This document shows positions 33,815 to 45,062 of a stretch of DNA of 64,000 bases, piece by piece. The stretch spans positions 531,128,291-531,192,290 of the forward strand of contig NC_081409.1 of NCBI RefSeq assembly GCF_030272615.1. Reading direction: 5' to 3'. Below the pieces are notes generated by a model, which was not told the DNA's origin, searched no databases, and worked only from the letters and a program-made list of their open reading frames with translations. This stretch comes from Cryptomeria japonica. Its lineage: Eukaryota > Streptophyta > Pinopsida > Cupressales > Cupressaceae. Within the stretch, counting starts at the first letter, position 1. Every line of letters starts with the position of its first letter. A program made the position numbers and the translations under genes.

Positions 33815-34330
33815 ACAGAAACCACACCCTAACCTTGATTCTAACCCTAACCAGTATCATAATCCTAACCTTAAACCCTAACCCTAATCATAATCCTAAC
33901 CATTATGTAAACCTTAACCCTGATCATAATTCTAACCTTAACTCTAATCCAAAACACAACCATAAACCAAATCCTAATCCTAACCATACCCCCAGTTATA
34001 ATTCTAAATCTAACCCTAACTTTAATTATGCTTGCCCTAACCCTACCTTTGATGTAAACCCTAAACATAATTGTAACCCTAACACTAAACCCTAACCCTA
34101 ACCATAAATTTAACCCTAATATTAAACTGTAACCATAACCCTAATGCTAACCATAATCCTAAACTAAAGCCAAACCCTAACATTGATGCTAACCCTAACC
34201 ATGATATAAACCCTAACCATTATCATAACCCTAATCATAACCCTAACCTGAACCATGATGTAAACATTATCCCCAATCATAAAACTAATCTTAACCTTAA
34301 CACTAACCATAACCATAATACATGCCATTA
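33815..34330 (+). repeat. Degenerate interstitial telomere-like tract
   Basis: About 500 bases consist of CCCTAA/CCTAA words separated by short A/T insertions (ACCCTAACCATAATCC type), running as the C-rich strand left to right. Plant telomeres use CCCTAAA. The Asn/Pro/His-rich peptide readable here comes from the repeat. Confidence 0.85.
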
Positions 34331-34539
34331 AATAAAATTTAATATATCTTAGATTTTAGTATTTTCTTTGATCTTGCAACATATATATTATTGAAAATAG
34401 TCTAAATAGATATATAAAATATCATATTTGTCTACATAATAATATAATAATATTATAATATAATTTATTTTAATAAAAAGATACTATATAATTATATATA
34501 GATTTATTTTATGTTTTCTATGTTGTGCGGTGCCACTCC
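34331..34539. other. AT-rich, no feature seen
   Basis: AT-rich sequence between the telomere-like tract and the foldback; no gene or clear repeat. Confidence 0.4.
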
Positions 34540-34706
34540 ACTAGCATATATACCTTAAATTTTAATTTAATATATATAAAATGCGTCGAGAGATATCCTT
34601 CTCTCAAAGCCTACTTTTTACCATAAAGTCAAATAGGTGCTGAGAGAAGGATATCTTGGGCATATTTTATATAGATTGAATTAAAATTTAACATCTATAT
34701 GCTAGT
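34540..34706. mobile_element. Foldback (MITE-like) element, about 65-bp arms
   Basis: The left arm 34540-34606 (ACTAGCATATA ... GATATCCTTCTCTCA) pairs with the right arm 34641-34706 (TGAGAGAAGGATATC ... TATGCTAGT) with few mismatches. The loop is 34 bases. Too long and AT-rich for a typical miRNA, though a hairpin RNA is possible. No target duplication is obvious. Confidence 0.65.
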
Positions 34707-36080
34707 ATATTGATCATATATTTAATAAGCATATCTAGATAATTACATCGAGATATTTCCTTTTTCTTTAGCATCTATTTCTTTTTATGAAGTGTATATC
34801 TCCCTTAAATAGGCATATAATTTATCTAGATATATTAAGATATATATGCTAGTTGTCAAAGAATGGATTATTACCCGAGAGGTAACCTGCAATGGCACCA
34901 ATAAGAGGTCACTAGGCTTGTCGGTGTAAGGAAAAATAAATGTTTGGCATTCCTAATAGCTATGCAATAATTACAAAACTGGTAGTTAAAATTGTAGCAT
35001 ATGGAATGTTGGGTATACTGATGCTCTGGTTGCATTACAACAAGATCAAATTGCCTTTTTATTGATTTTCAAGTTTCAAAAAAAAATGCCATAACCAAAC
35101 TAATGGAAAAGGCTATAGTTATCTAGTTTATGTATTTTGTACGTACTTCATATTTGTGGACTTCAAATATAAAAAATTAGCAAAATTTATTTTTTTTGTA
35201 TATTCTAGATATCAATTTAATATATTTTCTTGTTTCTCATAAAACATAGTGCTCTTAAGAAATCCACTTAACTTACTAAAATATTTTTTTCACTGTCATT
35301 GGTTAAGAAAAGTTACTTATTTTTTTCATATTGGATTCTAATATTAAATAAAATTAAAAATTATTTTTGTATTCTCTTAGTAATATATGTAGAAACATTT
35401 TAAGTTCTTACTTATAGTTAATGGTTTAAGATAGGTAGAAAATATGTTATTGGATTCTTATTAGTACTTGTCCTACCAATCAATCAATTAGTTTGCACCA
35501 ATCAAAAGTGATTATTATCTTTTCTTTCAAAATAAACTTGGATTTTGTAAAGTTGAGATTTATATTTTTAAATTTAAGATATTGTAGAAATTATTTATCT
35601 ACACTATGATTGGTTTAAAAAATTTGATGTTATAGGAGCAAATTTTTAGGAATGGTAGATTTTTTAGGTTTTTTAATTTGTTATTTCCTTATATTTAAAA
35701 AAAAGGTCTATTTTAAATAGTTTTTTTCATTTTTTATTATTTATAATATCGTCAATGAAAGATTATTTCTAAAAAGATATATAAATTTTAATAATTATTT
35801 TTTATCTCAAAATATAGATAATAAAAATAATTATAGGGATTTGATTCATTTAAATTAACTTAAATACAAATATTTCTATTAAAAAATTAAAACCTAATTA
35901 TTATATATGTATTCTTTATAATTGTATTTTATATATCTCTTTGAAATCATTTTATTTTTTAATACTTTTTGAAAATATAAATTTTTTAATCATTTTTTTG
36001 TCGACAATTATATGTATTTTATTGATATTCAAAACAAAGTACATAAGTTTTAGTAGATCATCTATTCTGCATCACAAAGA
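34707..36080. other. AT-rich, no gene seen
   Basis: About 1.4 kb of AT-rich DNA. A second, weaker inverted arrangement may be centred near 34780 (GCTAGTATAT ... ATATATGCTAG). No ORF with known motifs. Confidence 0.4.
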
Positions 36081-36726
36081 GGGTATGTGCAGGATCATGG
36101 TGGGCCAAACACGCCCTTAAGTGGCAATGAAAATCAGAAAAATAGAGTTAGGCAAATTGACGAAAAAAATTGAATAAGCTACCAACATTATTTCAAAAAT
36201 ATGTAAAATTAGAATTTGTATAAAATTGAATTTAGTTTCTAAGCTACTAGGTTTTTTTATTTTTTTTAAAACCATTTGACTAAAATTTGAAATTTCAATG
36301 CACTAGTACTAAAATTTCAAGAAAAGGATAAGAAGCAACTGTTTGTCTGACCACCCTAATTACAATCAAATCATAATATTTTTTTTTTAATATTTTAGTT
36401 ATAATTAGGAGACTCATGTCTAGATGTGACACATATTTTTTGTATTTTTTTTAAATAAATAATTAATTATGGATTTTTTTACTATAGCTTTTTAAAAATA
36501 TAAAAAACTCATATGTCTAACCACCATAACTTGGTCAAAACTTTATGAAATTATTTTTTTGTTTTTTTAATCCTATAGTATATGAATCATAGAATGTGAC
36601 GCATGTTTTAGACTCAAAAAATGTGATATCGTTAGAAAGTTATAGATATTTTTCAATTATCCTGTCAATCAAAACTTTAGTCAAAATATCGCCACTTTTT
36701 GGCCCCTCATGATCCTACACATACCC
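36081..36726. mobile_element. 646-bp DNA transposon or MITE with 29-bp terminal inverted repeats
   Basis: The left end GGGTATGTGCAGGATCATG (continuing into GGGCCAAA) and the right end, read on the minus strand, GGGTATGTGTAGGATCATG (continuing into GGGCCAAA), match at 26 of 29 positions. AAGA flanks both sides (36077-36080 and 36727-36730), a possible 4-bp target duplication. The interior is AT-rich and non-coding. The superfamily cannot be assigned. Confidence 0.7.
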
Positions 36727-37430
36727 AAGAAACATTGCCAAAATTTGCTCCAAAATGATATTTCTGGTTCTTCCTCTAGCCCTGCCTTCCTCTTTCCTTT
36801 GGCTTGCTCTCGTTCCTTCATCGATAGGTAATGAATCAACAAATTTCAACCAATATATGCTTCTGCACGGTACTCATCCTTGTCTGTCCCCTATGTCCAG
36901 TGAATAAACTACATCAATTGTTGAGAAGTCTCCTCAATTGTGCCCTTTGCCACCTTTGTAGGCATAAACCCTACACCCCAAATTGCCCTTTTCAACATCA
37001 AATACAAACATACAACTAATAATTTTCCACACAACCCTTCAACACCCATTCAACATCTTCTTTTCATTTAACCTCCAACCACCACGCGGCCACCATTGAC
37101 ACAATGTCTATATTTATCGTATACCTCTATTTAGTCATCAAAATCTCTTCACCTAGAAGGATTTCCATGATCTAAATGTAAATATCTTCATCAAATCTGA
37201 AAATATTTTTCATTCTTTTTAGTGACTTTTCCCATAAATTTGAATTATTGCCTTAGCGTAATCAAGGAAAAGGTGGCCTCCATAGTAAAATGCAATCGCC
37301 ACCCATCCTCAAGTGTGAGCACCAAGTGATACCCATGTCACATCACCTTGCCACCACACCCTTTCATTAATAGCTTTTGAAAATAGTGGCATACTTTTTT
37401 AACTTAGAGTTCAAGCTCAAGATTACAAAA
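36727..37430. other. No feature recognised
   Basis: Moderately AT-rich. One short ORF at 36831-37019 is Cys/His/Leu-rich and shows no known motif; I take it as chance. Confidence 0.4.
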
Positions 37431-37439
37431 ATCTTCCAC

Positions 37440-37876
37440 CATACTTTTCGACCCATCATCAAAAGTCACTACCCATTTGGACAATGTGTCTGCCATGTCA
37501 TTCTCTGATCTCATCACATGCCCATCTTCAAATTCCTCAAAAGTTTCTAATAAATATTTGCCAATGGTTTTATATTTATTTAAATTCTAAGTATATATTC
37601 ACCCTTTTTTATTGGATTAATAATAATCAAGGAATATCCCTCGAGCTATATTTTCAAGAAGCCCAAATTTTTCCCCATTTTCAATGCTTCAATGGCCGCC
37701 TAAGCCTCAGCTTCATTGTTTGTCCCCTTTGCAAGTTTTGAAGCTCCAGTTATTCTAATATTGTTGTCCCAATCCTATGCCACAAATCTAGCTCTCAACG
37801 GTCCTAGGTTACCCTTTAAGGCCCCGTCAAAGTTAATTTTATACCATCCTTCCCTCGGCTTGGACCAATCCACCAC
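37440..37876 (-). pseudogene. RNase H-like (RVT_3) domain fragment
   Basis: Reading right to left, the minus strand gives REGWYKINFDGALKGN, then ITGASKLAKGTNNEAEA, then AAIEALKMGKNLGF, then LEGYSLIIINP, and further on EDGHVMRSENDMADTLSKW. This is the RNase H fold of the plant RVT_3 type: first Asp (NFDGA) and Glu (NNEAEA) are kept, while the third acidic residue, normally in GDS, is Tyr. Three stops interrupt it, and an AT-rich insertion separates the final helix. Such domains end plant LINE ORF2 proteins and also occur in host proteins; a LINE remnant is the likelier source. Confidence 0.65.
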
Positions 37877-37899
37877 CTTCATCGTCTAGAATAGCAAAT

Positions 37900-38645
37900 T
37901 AACCCAAACAAGCCCATTAAGAGGCCATTTTTTTATTCATTGTAATATATACAAAATAATTTAATTACTTTAATTCATAAATTAAATATTTTTCATTAAG
38001 TCAATTAAAAAATGTCTATTTTCACTTTTATAATTATTTTATTAAGGCCAAATATAATTAATATCACATAAATATAATTAAAATAATATAATATTACACT
38101 ACAAATTAATAATTATATTTGAGAATAATTTTATTATTATAATTATAATTATATAGATTTTTTAAATTAAATTAGTATTATGCTCTTAAGAAAAATATAT
38201 ATTTTCACTATAAAATGTGTGTTATATTATTTTATTAAGGTAAGAGTTATAGTTAATATCACGTAAATATAATTGTAATAATATAATTTTAAAATAATAA
38301 TAATTAAAAATTAAAAAAAAAATTGAATTGTAATAATTTTAAAATATTAGAACAAATATCTTTATTACAATACTATGACGGAAAGTACTCACCACTACAA
38401 GGCACTTGTTGAGTTTTAGAGTTGTTAAATACAAAGATCTTTATTCAAAACAAATTCAAATAGATGATTACATCAAAATTTAAATCTTCAACATATAAAT
38501 ATAATGCTTCTAAATTCAAAAAATCAAAATTACATTCCTACACAAGTATAAAGAATAAAAATAATATATAATTTTCAATTTTCAATTTAGAAAGATTAAA
38601 AAGAATTTTTTTTGTTTCTATATTTCAATCATAAAATATAAAGTT
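37900..38645. repeat. AT-rich region with about 182-bp imperfect duplication
   Basis: TATTTTCACT ... TTATTTTATTAAGG ... TTAATATCAC(A/G)TAAATATAATT occurs near 38018-38095 and again near 38201-38287. No gene seen. Confidence 0.5.
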
Positions 38646-38647
38646 TC

Positions 38648-39957
38648 TAGAAATTTGTAGATGATACAATGCTTTTTTGGTCGAGGCGACATTAGGGAAG
38701 CAAGGGCCTTCAAAGGTATCCTCAAATCCTACATGGAAGCCTCAAGTCAAGAGATCAATTTGGAGAAATCAGTTGTGTTCATGTTCAACATAAAAACCGC
38801 GTCTGAGGAAGAGATATGCAGGGTCTTGGAGATCAAGCCTGGTCTCCTCCCTTGTAAATATTTAGGCATCCCTTTGGATAAAGGAAGCAGGACATCTAAG
38901 TCTTGGGACCACATGGTGGAAAAAATCAAGAAGAAAATTAACACTTGGAAAGGGAAATGGTTGTCCTCTATAGGCAGGGCAACCTTGGTCAAATCAGTTC
39001 TGGCAGCAATGCCCATTTACCAACTTTCTTGTCACAATTTATCGGCTAAAAAATGGGATGAGCTAAATAAACACCTTAGAACTTTCTTTTGGCAAGGTCC
39101 CAATGAAGATAAGAAAATATCACTTCTATCTTGGGATAAGATTTGTAGACCAAAAGAAGAAGGAGGTGTCAGCATTAAAAATATATGTGACCAAAGCAGG
39201 GCCCTTGGGGCAAAGTTAGTATGCAGAATGTACAGACATCCCCATTTAAAATGGACAAGAATCTTGTACCATAAATGCCTTAAAGAAGATAACCCTATCC
39301 AAATATTTAGAGAAAACAATCCACCCAGAGGCTCTCGCAATGGAACTTTATGTTGGAATGCAGAAATATTATCACAAATAAACTCACTTGGAACCTAGGG
39401 TCAAGGGAAGATGCCTTGTTTTGGTCAGACTCTTGGGGAGGGTATAAGGCGATCGATAAAATCCATGACTTCGGGCCTACAAGAGCACTCCTAGAATCAA
39501 ACAAAGGGAAATTTATTGGGAACTACATTTCCCCCTCAGAGGATGGAACGGGGTGGCAATGGATAGTCAAAGAAAATGAGGATATCCCTGTAAGGGATAA
39601 AGACAAACTCATGGCAATTCTAAGAGATAGAAACATCTTCTTTAGTCTAGGCAAGGATAGGCTTGTGTGGGATGGCTCCATGAATGGGGAATACAACTCA
39701 AAGGATGGGTATAATCACATCACTAAATCTCATCTTAGATCCAAGACAAAGTTGCCTCTGAAACTCTGTTGGGACAGGTATTGCCTACCCAAGGCTAGAG
39801 TCTTCACATGGCTTGCTCTCCAGAATAAGCTCTTGACTGCTGAAAAATTCAGGAGGATGGGGTATGAGGGACCTAGTAGATGCTCTCTTTGTGAAAAGGA
39901 TGAAGAGGACACAAACCACCTCCTCCTCAATTGCAACTATGCAAACCAATGTTGAGT
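38648..39957 (+). pseudogene. LINE ORF2: RT C-terminal part and zf-RVT domain
   Basis: The segment starts with FVDDTMLF (38651-38675), the RT active-site box. A shift in a T run at 38673-38679 leads into the frame GRGDIREARAFKGILKSY, then INLEKS, LPCKYLGIPL, then WKGKWLSSIGRATLVKSVL, the standard LINE RT thumb. A stop at 39398 is bridged by the next frame (39350-39955) reading GSREDALFWSDSW, then LPKARVFTWLALQNKLLTAE and CSLCEKDEEDTNHLLLNC, the zf-RVT domain with its C-x2-C...H...C ligands. RT copies the LINE RNA at the nicked target. At least two shifts make this copy inactive. Confidence 0.9.
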
Positions 39958-40012
39958 GTGGTTTACCTAGAAACTAGGTTCATCCTCTACCTTTCCTCAA
40001 ACTATTTTAGGA

Positions 40013-40763
40013 GTGCTCAAAGCCTGGCCCATCCTAAGAAGAGGTTGTCTATTTGAAGGCTTATGGATATCTCTTCCATCTTCCATAATTTGGGAATTGT
40101 CAAAGGAAAGGAATAGCTATCTTTTCAAAATAGAAAAATTAGAGGTGAGTCAGGTAATCAATAAAATTGAGGCTGCTATGATCGAAAAAATCAACATTAT
40201 GATCAACTTCGGTCTGAAGAAGAATGCTATAGTAACTTATTAGGATGGGAAGATGAAGGGGATATGGGAGGGACTATCTATCCCACCCTATATTGGGGAT
40301 GGCCCTGAAATAAATCTAAAGAAAAGAGTTGAATGTAAGTGGCAACCTCCAAGTGAGGGATGGTTGAAGCTAAACTTTGATGGGGCCTCCAGATGCAACC
40401 CAAGGGTGGCAGGGATAGGATGCTCTATCCATAACTAGGGAGGAAAGGAAATTGCCCTCAGGGCTTACCCAATAAGTAATAAGACTAATAATTGGGTTGA
40501 ACTGGTTGCCCTGCTAGAAAGCCTTAATATTTGCAGAAAGATGGGAGTGAAGAATTTGGAAATTGAAGGGGACTCAGCAATTATTATCAACGCTCTAAGA
40601 AAAGGTAGTATTCCCAATTGGATACTCAACTCTCTATTGACATGAGCCATTGAGTTATGTAAAGATGTTGAGAGATTTACAATCAATCACATATATAGGG
40701 AAGGCAACAAAAGGGCTGATGAGTTAGTGAACTTGGGAGTTGATGGCATTCATCTTCCCTGAA
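40013..40763 (+). pseudogene. LINE ORF2: RNase H domain
   Basis: The linker at 40013-40243 is followed by GWLKLNFDGASRCNP (first Asp) near 40360-40400, then, beyond a stop at 40436, NWVELVALLESLNIC (Glu), LEIEGDSAIIINALRKG (Asp) and INHIYREGNKRADELVN (His/Asp helix). All four catalytic positions are visible. A TGA/TAG-type stop at 40436-40438 and another near 40643 interrupt it. The domain ends at HLP and a stop at 40759-40761. Confidence 0.85.
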
Positions 40764-40793
40764 GCTCTATCTTAGGTCTTCTCATTAAATGTC

Positions 40794-42159
40794 TGACAAC
40801 ATAGCATTTAAACAAGGAAATAGCAAAGCACCTTAGCTTGCTTACTTAGGAGTAGTTGGCATGGAGTTCAAAATCCTAGGCAAAACCAATGCTCTGTCTA
40901 ATAAGGCAATGCCTCCTTTATGCATGTAAATTCATCTTAATAACAATATCAAAATATCAATTAGAAACAAAGGTAAATCACAAATCCCTATCTAATCAAA
41001 GAATCTTAACAAACTAACAATGAAATAACACAATCAAGCAAATAAGAATTAAAATAATTCACATCAAACTCCCTGTTCCAAGATTGCATATAGCTTCCAT
41101 TGCTCTTCTCTTCTCTGTGGTATGATGACTCTTAGATATTGTGCTAGCAACCTGCAAGTGACACAAAGATTCGAAGTTCGTGATTATTGAAAATGAAGAT
41201 TGAATGTTCAATTTATAGAAAATTGAAGAGGATTGATTGAAAGGTGGAACAGATTGATCAAGAGCTGGAACTCGAGTGAGCTCAAATGAAAATTGATAGT
41301 TGAACTACTAATTGTAGGAGTGAAACTCAATAGATTGAATAGATTAATTGAGTCAACTGATTGAGAAAAAGCTGACTAAAAGAAGAAAAAGGATGATTGG
41401 AGGAAATAAAGAGGATGACAAAAAAAGCTTAATTTAGAAAAAGCTAATTGAAAGATGGAAATAGAGATTGGAGAGATGATGATTTAATTAATTAATTTAG
41501 CACGTGCTTGCATTTAGATTTAGATTTTCAATTTAATCTTTGCATGAGATTTATTCAAATAATTGAATTTATTTTAATTCAATTTAGTATTTGAATATAT
41601 TTAGAACTTGACTTTGATTTTCAATTTGGTTTTTGAAATCATGCACATGTAATTGAATTTGGAAGAAATTAGAAGAATATGAAATTAAATAAAATTAGAA
41701 TTTGAAGAACTAGAAGAATTAATTAGCTTAATTAAATAATTTAAAGAAACTATTTAATTATTTAGAAATGGAACTTAATTAAATAATAAAGATTATTTAA
41801 TTTAAAGGATTAAATCATAATTAATTAAATAATAAATATTTAATTAATATTTAGAAGAGGGTTGAATGATTAGATGATTAGAGATAGAAATTGAGAATTA
41901 ATTTATTTAAATAATAAAGATTATTTAAATTGGGGAATTAATAAAAATTAATTAAATAATAAATATTTAATTAATATTAGAAAATAATTAAAATGATTAA
42001 ATGATGATAGAATAGGAAATAGAATAATTAGTAAGATGATGAGGAAATATGAAATTAGAAGAATAAGATTAATTAAATTAATTAAAGAATTAAAGAATTA
42101 TTTAATCAATTAGAGGAATAATTAGTACATGATCAATGAGATATTTTTAGGTGTCTACA
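40794..42159 (-). repeat. 3' LTR of element A
   Basis: On the minus strand it begins TGTAGACACC right after the PPT. The other end, TGACAACATAG on the plus strand, is chosen by analogy with element B and is uncertain. The right half is very AT-rich, with repeated TTAATTAAATAATAAA. A possible TATA box on the minus strand, TTCTATAAAT, lies at 41211-41220. Confidence 0.5.
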
Positions 42160-42174
42160 TTTGCCCCTCTTTGA
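42160..42174 (-). other. Polypurine tract of element A
   Basis: Minus-strand TCAAAGAGGGGCAAA directly before the LTR start TGTAGAC. Confidence 0.65.
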
Positions 42175-44615
42175 GACAATGTCGGAATGGCATTGTTTCA
42201 AAGAAAACGAAAAAAATTATGCCCCGGTGATACTAATGGTGTAATGCCCCCTCGAGAGATTTTTTGTGCATTAAAGACATGAATGATCTCTCGAAAAAAG
42301 AAGAATGTGAGATGAAAGATAGAAGAATGGTTAGTTGATTAGAGATAGAGATAGGTGATGTGAAGATGATATTGAGATAGAATATGAGAGAATAAACCTT
42401 GGAATGAAATAGAATAATGTTAGATGAGAATTAGAAGCAATTGAAGATGGTAGAAAATGATTTAGAAATAAGATGATGAGAAAAGAATCAACAAACTAGC
42501 AATAAGCAAACAAGATGAAATAAGAATGATTGATTCATGAACCTATGTCATTATTTATTGCGCAATATATATTCATCACTGAGCCTTATTATTGAATAAT
42601 GAAGCTTAGCATATCAGGGTATAAGGAACCAAGTGTAAAGATATCTCATTGAAGAAACAAACATGTAGCAAACAAGGAGTGAACCCTCCATTCTGGGAAA
42701 TAGACTAGGGGCCAAGGTATGTGTGGCATTCACAAGTTGAATGTTCCTATCATAGACACCCACTAGAGAAATTTCCTAGAACTTCATCGGTTCACACCAC
42801 AAACAGCAAACAAAGAAAAAGATAATGCCCATCATGGCTCCTCTAGTCACTTGTGGACATGCTTGAGTATATAGGAACATAATCTATCACCAAATGATAA
42901 AAGATAAAGACTGACCCAGACAAAATTCAGCAGCTATACTAACCATGTGTCTTCATTCTTAGTTGCTTGATGTGATAGTTGATAATGTCTGATCTCAGAA
43001 AGTTGCGGACCCCGTTTAAGACTGACCTATCTGATTTTGAGTGTATCATCTTCTGTTTAAGACAAGATAATGATCACTTTGATATGGATATGATACGAGT
43101 GATAAGACAATTTGATCAGTTGATTGCAGATGTTTGACTGGATAGTCATATCGTTTGTTAACTTCGTGCGAATTATTTGTTGGATATCTGCTAGGTTATT
43201 TGTTTCTTGCAAGACATTTTATTGCAAGTTTTTTGATTGATTGATTTTTAGTTCTTTTCCAAGAGCTTTTTCGATGTTTTTGGATTATGTGGATTGGTAT
43301 TTGAATGTTTTTGATTGATTTTTTTTCAAGACTTTTTGCAAATGTTTTTTATTTTTTGAAGGATTGTTTGCAGATATTTTTGGTTGTTTTCCATATTTGA
43401 CTGTTTTTTGGATGATTTTTTCAGGACTTTTTATGATTTTTTGGATTTTTTCAGGACTTTATATGATTTTTAGGATTTGTTCAGTTATGCCCCCAATGTA
43501 TAGACCTGTATGACATGATGATCTGCAGAATGTATGTGGAGTCAATGAATTTTTGACATGACCTATGTGAATGCAATATGCATGATGAAGATGCATTTCC
43601 TATTCAAACAAATTTGACTGTGTTTGTTTTTAGCATTTGTAATACACCAATTGAATTGGAGGTGCAAAACGTTTCATAGAGAAGCGGTCAATAGATCCCT
43701 AAGCTCCTTTGGAACATTCAACTCAACACACTTAGTGACTTGGATTTACAAATGGAGACAGGGAAAACTTCCCCATTGATTCTTGAAACTTTGATCTTCT
43801 TTTGCCCATGTGTGTGCAAATGAGTTAATTCCTACTCTTGTGTTCACTAAAGATCGTTAGCATCCTATATGAATAGCTACATGGATTATCCTATCTTCAA
43901 AAGCATCCCAAATAGAGCCTCGCTGTCAGCAAGCCTGGAGACCTTCGATGAGGTTATAGACTATAATTTCTCAAATATTGCTCCATTGCCAGTAGGCGTT
44001 CATAGCCCTGATAGAGTTACTTGCATGTTCCCATAGTCAAGCTTTTTGTCGCACTTGCATGCATGATATTTCAGTTATATATCATTGCTCTTTTGCCTTA
44101 AGATGAATATTTGGCATAGCATTTTTTTCTTTTTGTTTTCTTGCCTTGACTTGTAAGTAATGAAACCTACTTGGGTGTGATAATTACAGTGGCGCTGAAG
44201 TAGAATTTTAGATTTTTCACTAGTCATATGATCAATTAGGTGTCTAGAATGAATTAGAGATCTTCTTAATGTGTTTGAGATATAGAAATTGATAGATTTT
44301 GGGTTAACAAGTCTCAAATAGTGAAATCACTACCCAACCATAAGTAAAGCGTCATCACAGGGTAATGTTGAAAATGAATGACCTTAGGATTTCAAAGACT
44401 TCATGTCTGAATATCTAAGAAAGGAGATGACCTTTGTTTCTCTTAGATGCAAACAAATGACAAACTTGGACAATTGCCTTGTTTTATTGATGTTTCTATA
44501 TGAAAATGCAGAAACTTTGAGGATGTGATGCATTTGAGAAAGAAACTATATGTAATGCAAGGTTTTGAATAATATGATATGCAATGCAGAAAGTAAAACC
44601 TAGACTACATAGCCC
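42175..44615 (-). other. Non-coding interior of element A
   Basis: I find no protein motif on either strand over 2.4 kb. A small inverted repeat, TCGAGAGAT/ATCTCTCGA, lies at 42252-42294, at the same relative place as a larger one in element B. T-rich stretches (TTTTTTGGATTTTTT type) fill 43200-43490. Probably what remains after loss of pol. Confidence 0.5.
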
Positions 44616-45044
44616 TTAGGTATAATATCGTTTAAGGTGCATGTTGTTCATAGGGTTAGAGAGTGGATCTCCCTCCATGGTAGCCAAATTATATGCTCCA
44701 TTGCCTATGACCCTTGTTTTGATAGACTCTGATAACATGAAGACTTGATTGTTTGAATGACTTTGTGTATTTTCATCTTGTATAAGCCTTATTTGATATC
44801 TTGATATTACACTTTTTGGTGGGCTAGAATCATGGAGTGATAAGAACTCGTAGTCGTGAGAGTTTGTCTCACTTTCAATATATGTTTCATCATGTGAGCT
44901 ATCATCACTTATTTCTTCTTGTTCCTACTGCTGATTCTGGTGTAGATTGACTGGTCTTCTTTAGACATTAGTTACCCTTCTTAAACCTGGTATAAGCCTT
45001 TGCAATCTTTCTTCATCTGATTTGTTAGGTTGAGCATGAGTCAT
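44616..45044 (-). pseudogene. Gag-like ORF start of element A
   Basis: ATG at 45044 opens a 143-codon frame with two stops. The peptide begins MTHAQPNKSDEERLQRLIPG, is acidic in the middle (EQEEISDDSSHDE) and ends near ATMEGDPLSNPMN. No domain recognised. Its place after the expected 5' end suggests the N-terminus of gag. Element B has inserted about 20 bases upstream of the ATG. Confidence 0.4.
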
Positions 45045-45062
45045 TTCTCATGGCAGAAGTAG

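Larger units (their letters stand above)
38648..40763 (+). mobile_element. 5'-truncated plant LINE (L1-like)
   Basis: Contains the C-terminal part of ORF2 only: the RT catalytic box at the very left end, the RT thumb region, a zinc-binding zf-RVT region and an RNase H domain. 5' truncation is usual for LINEs. No poly(A) tail or target duplication was found, because LTR DNA of element A seems to begin at about 40794. Confidence 0.85.
40794..45062 (-). mobile_element. Gypsy element A (Tat-like), 3' part, interrupted by element B
   Basis: A minus-strand LTR (40794-42159) is preceded on that strand by a polypurine tract, then by an interior with a gag-like ORF start at 45044. The interior lacks pol. 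LTR ends and PPT wording match those of element B (TGTAGAC start, TTGTCA end, AAAGAGGGGCAAA tract), so the two are related but diverged. The 5' LTR would lie to the right of B, beyond the window. Confidence 0.55.

Noticed and set aside
33634-34095. 153-residue Asn/Pro/His-rich ORF
   Set aside because: Produced by CCCTAA-like repeats; no start context and no domain.
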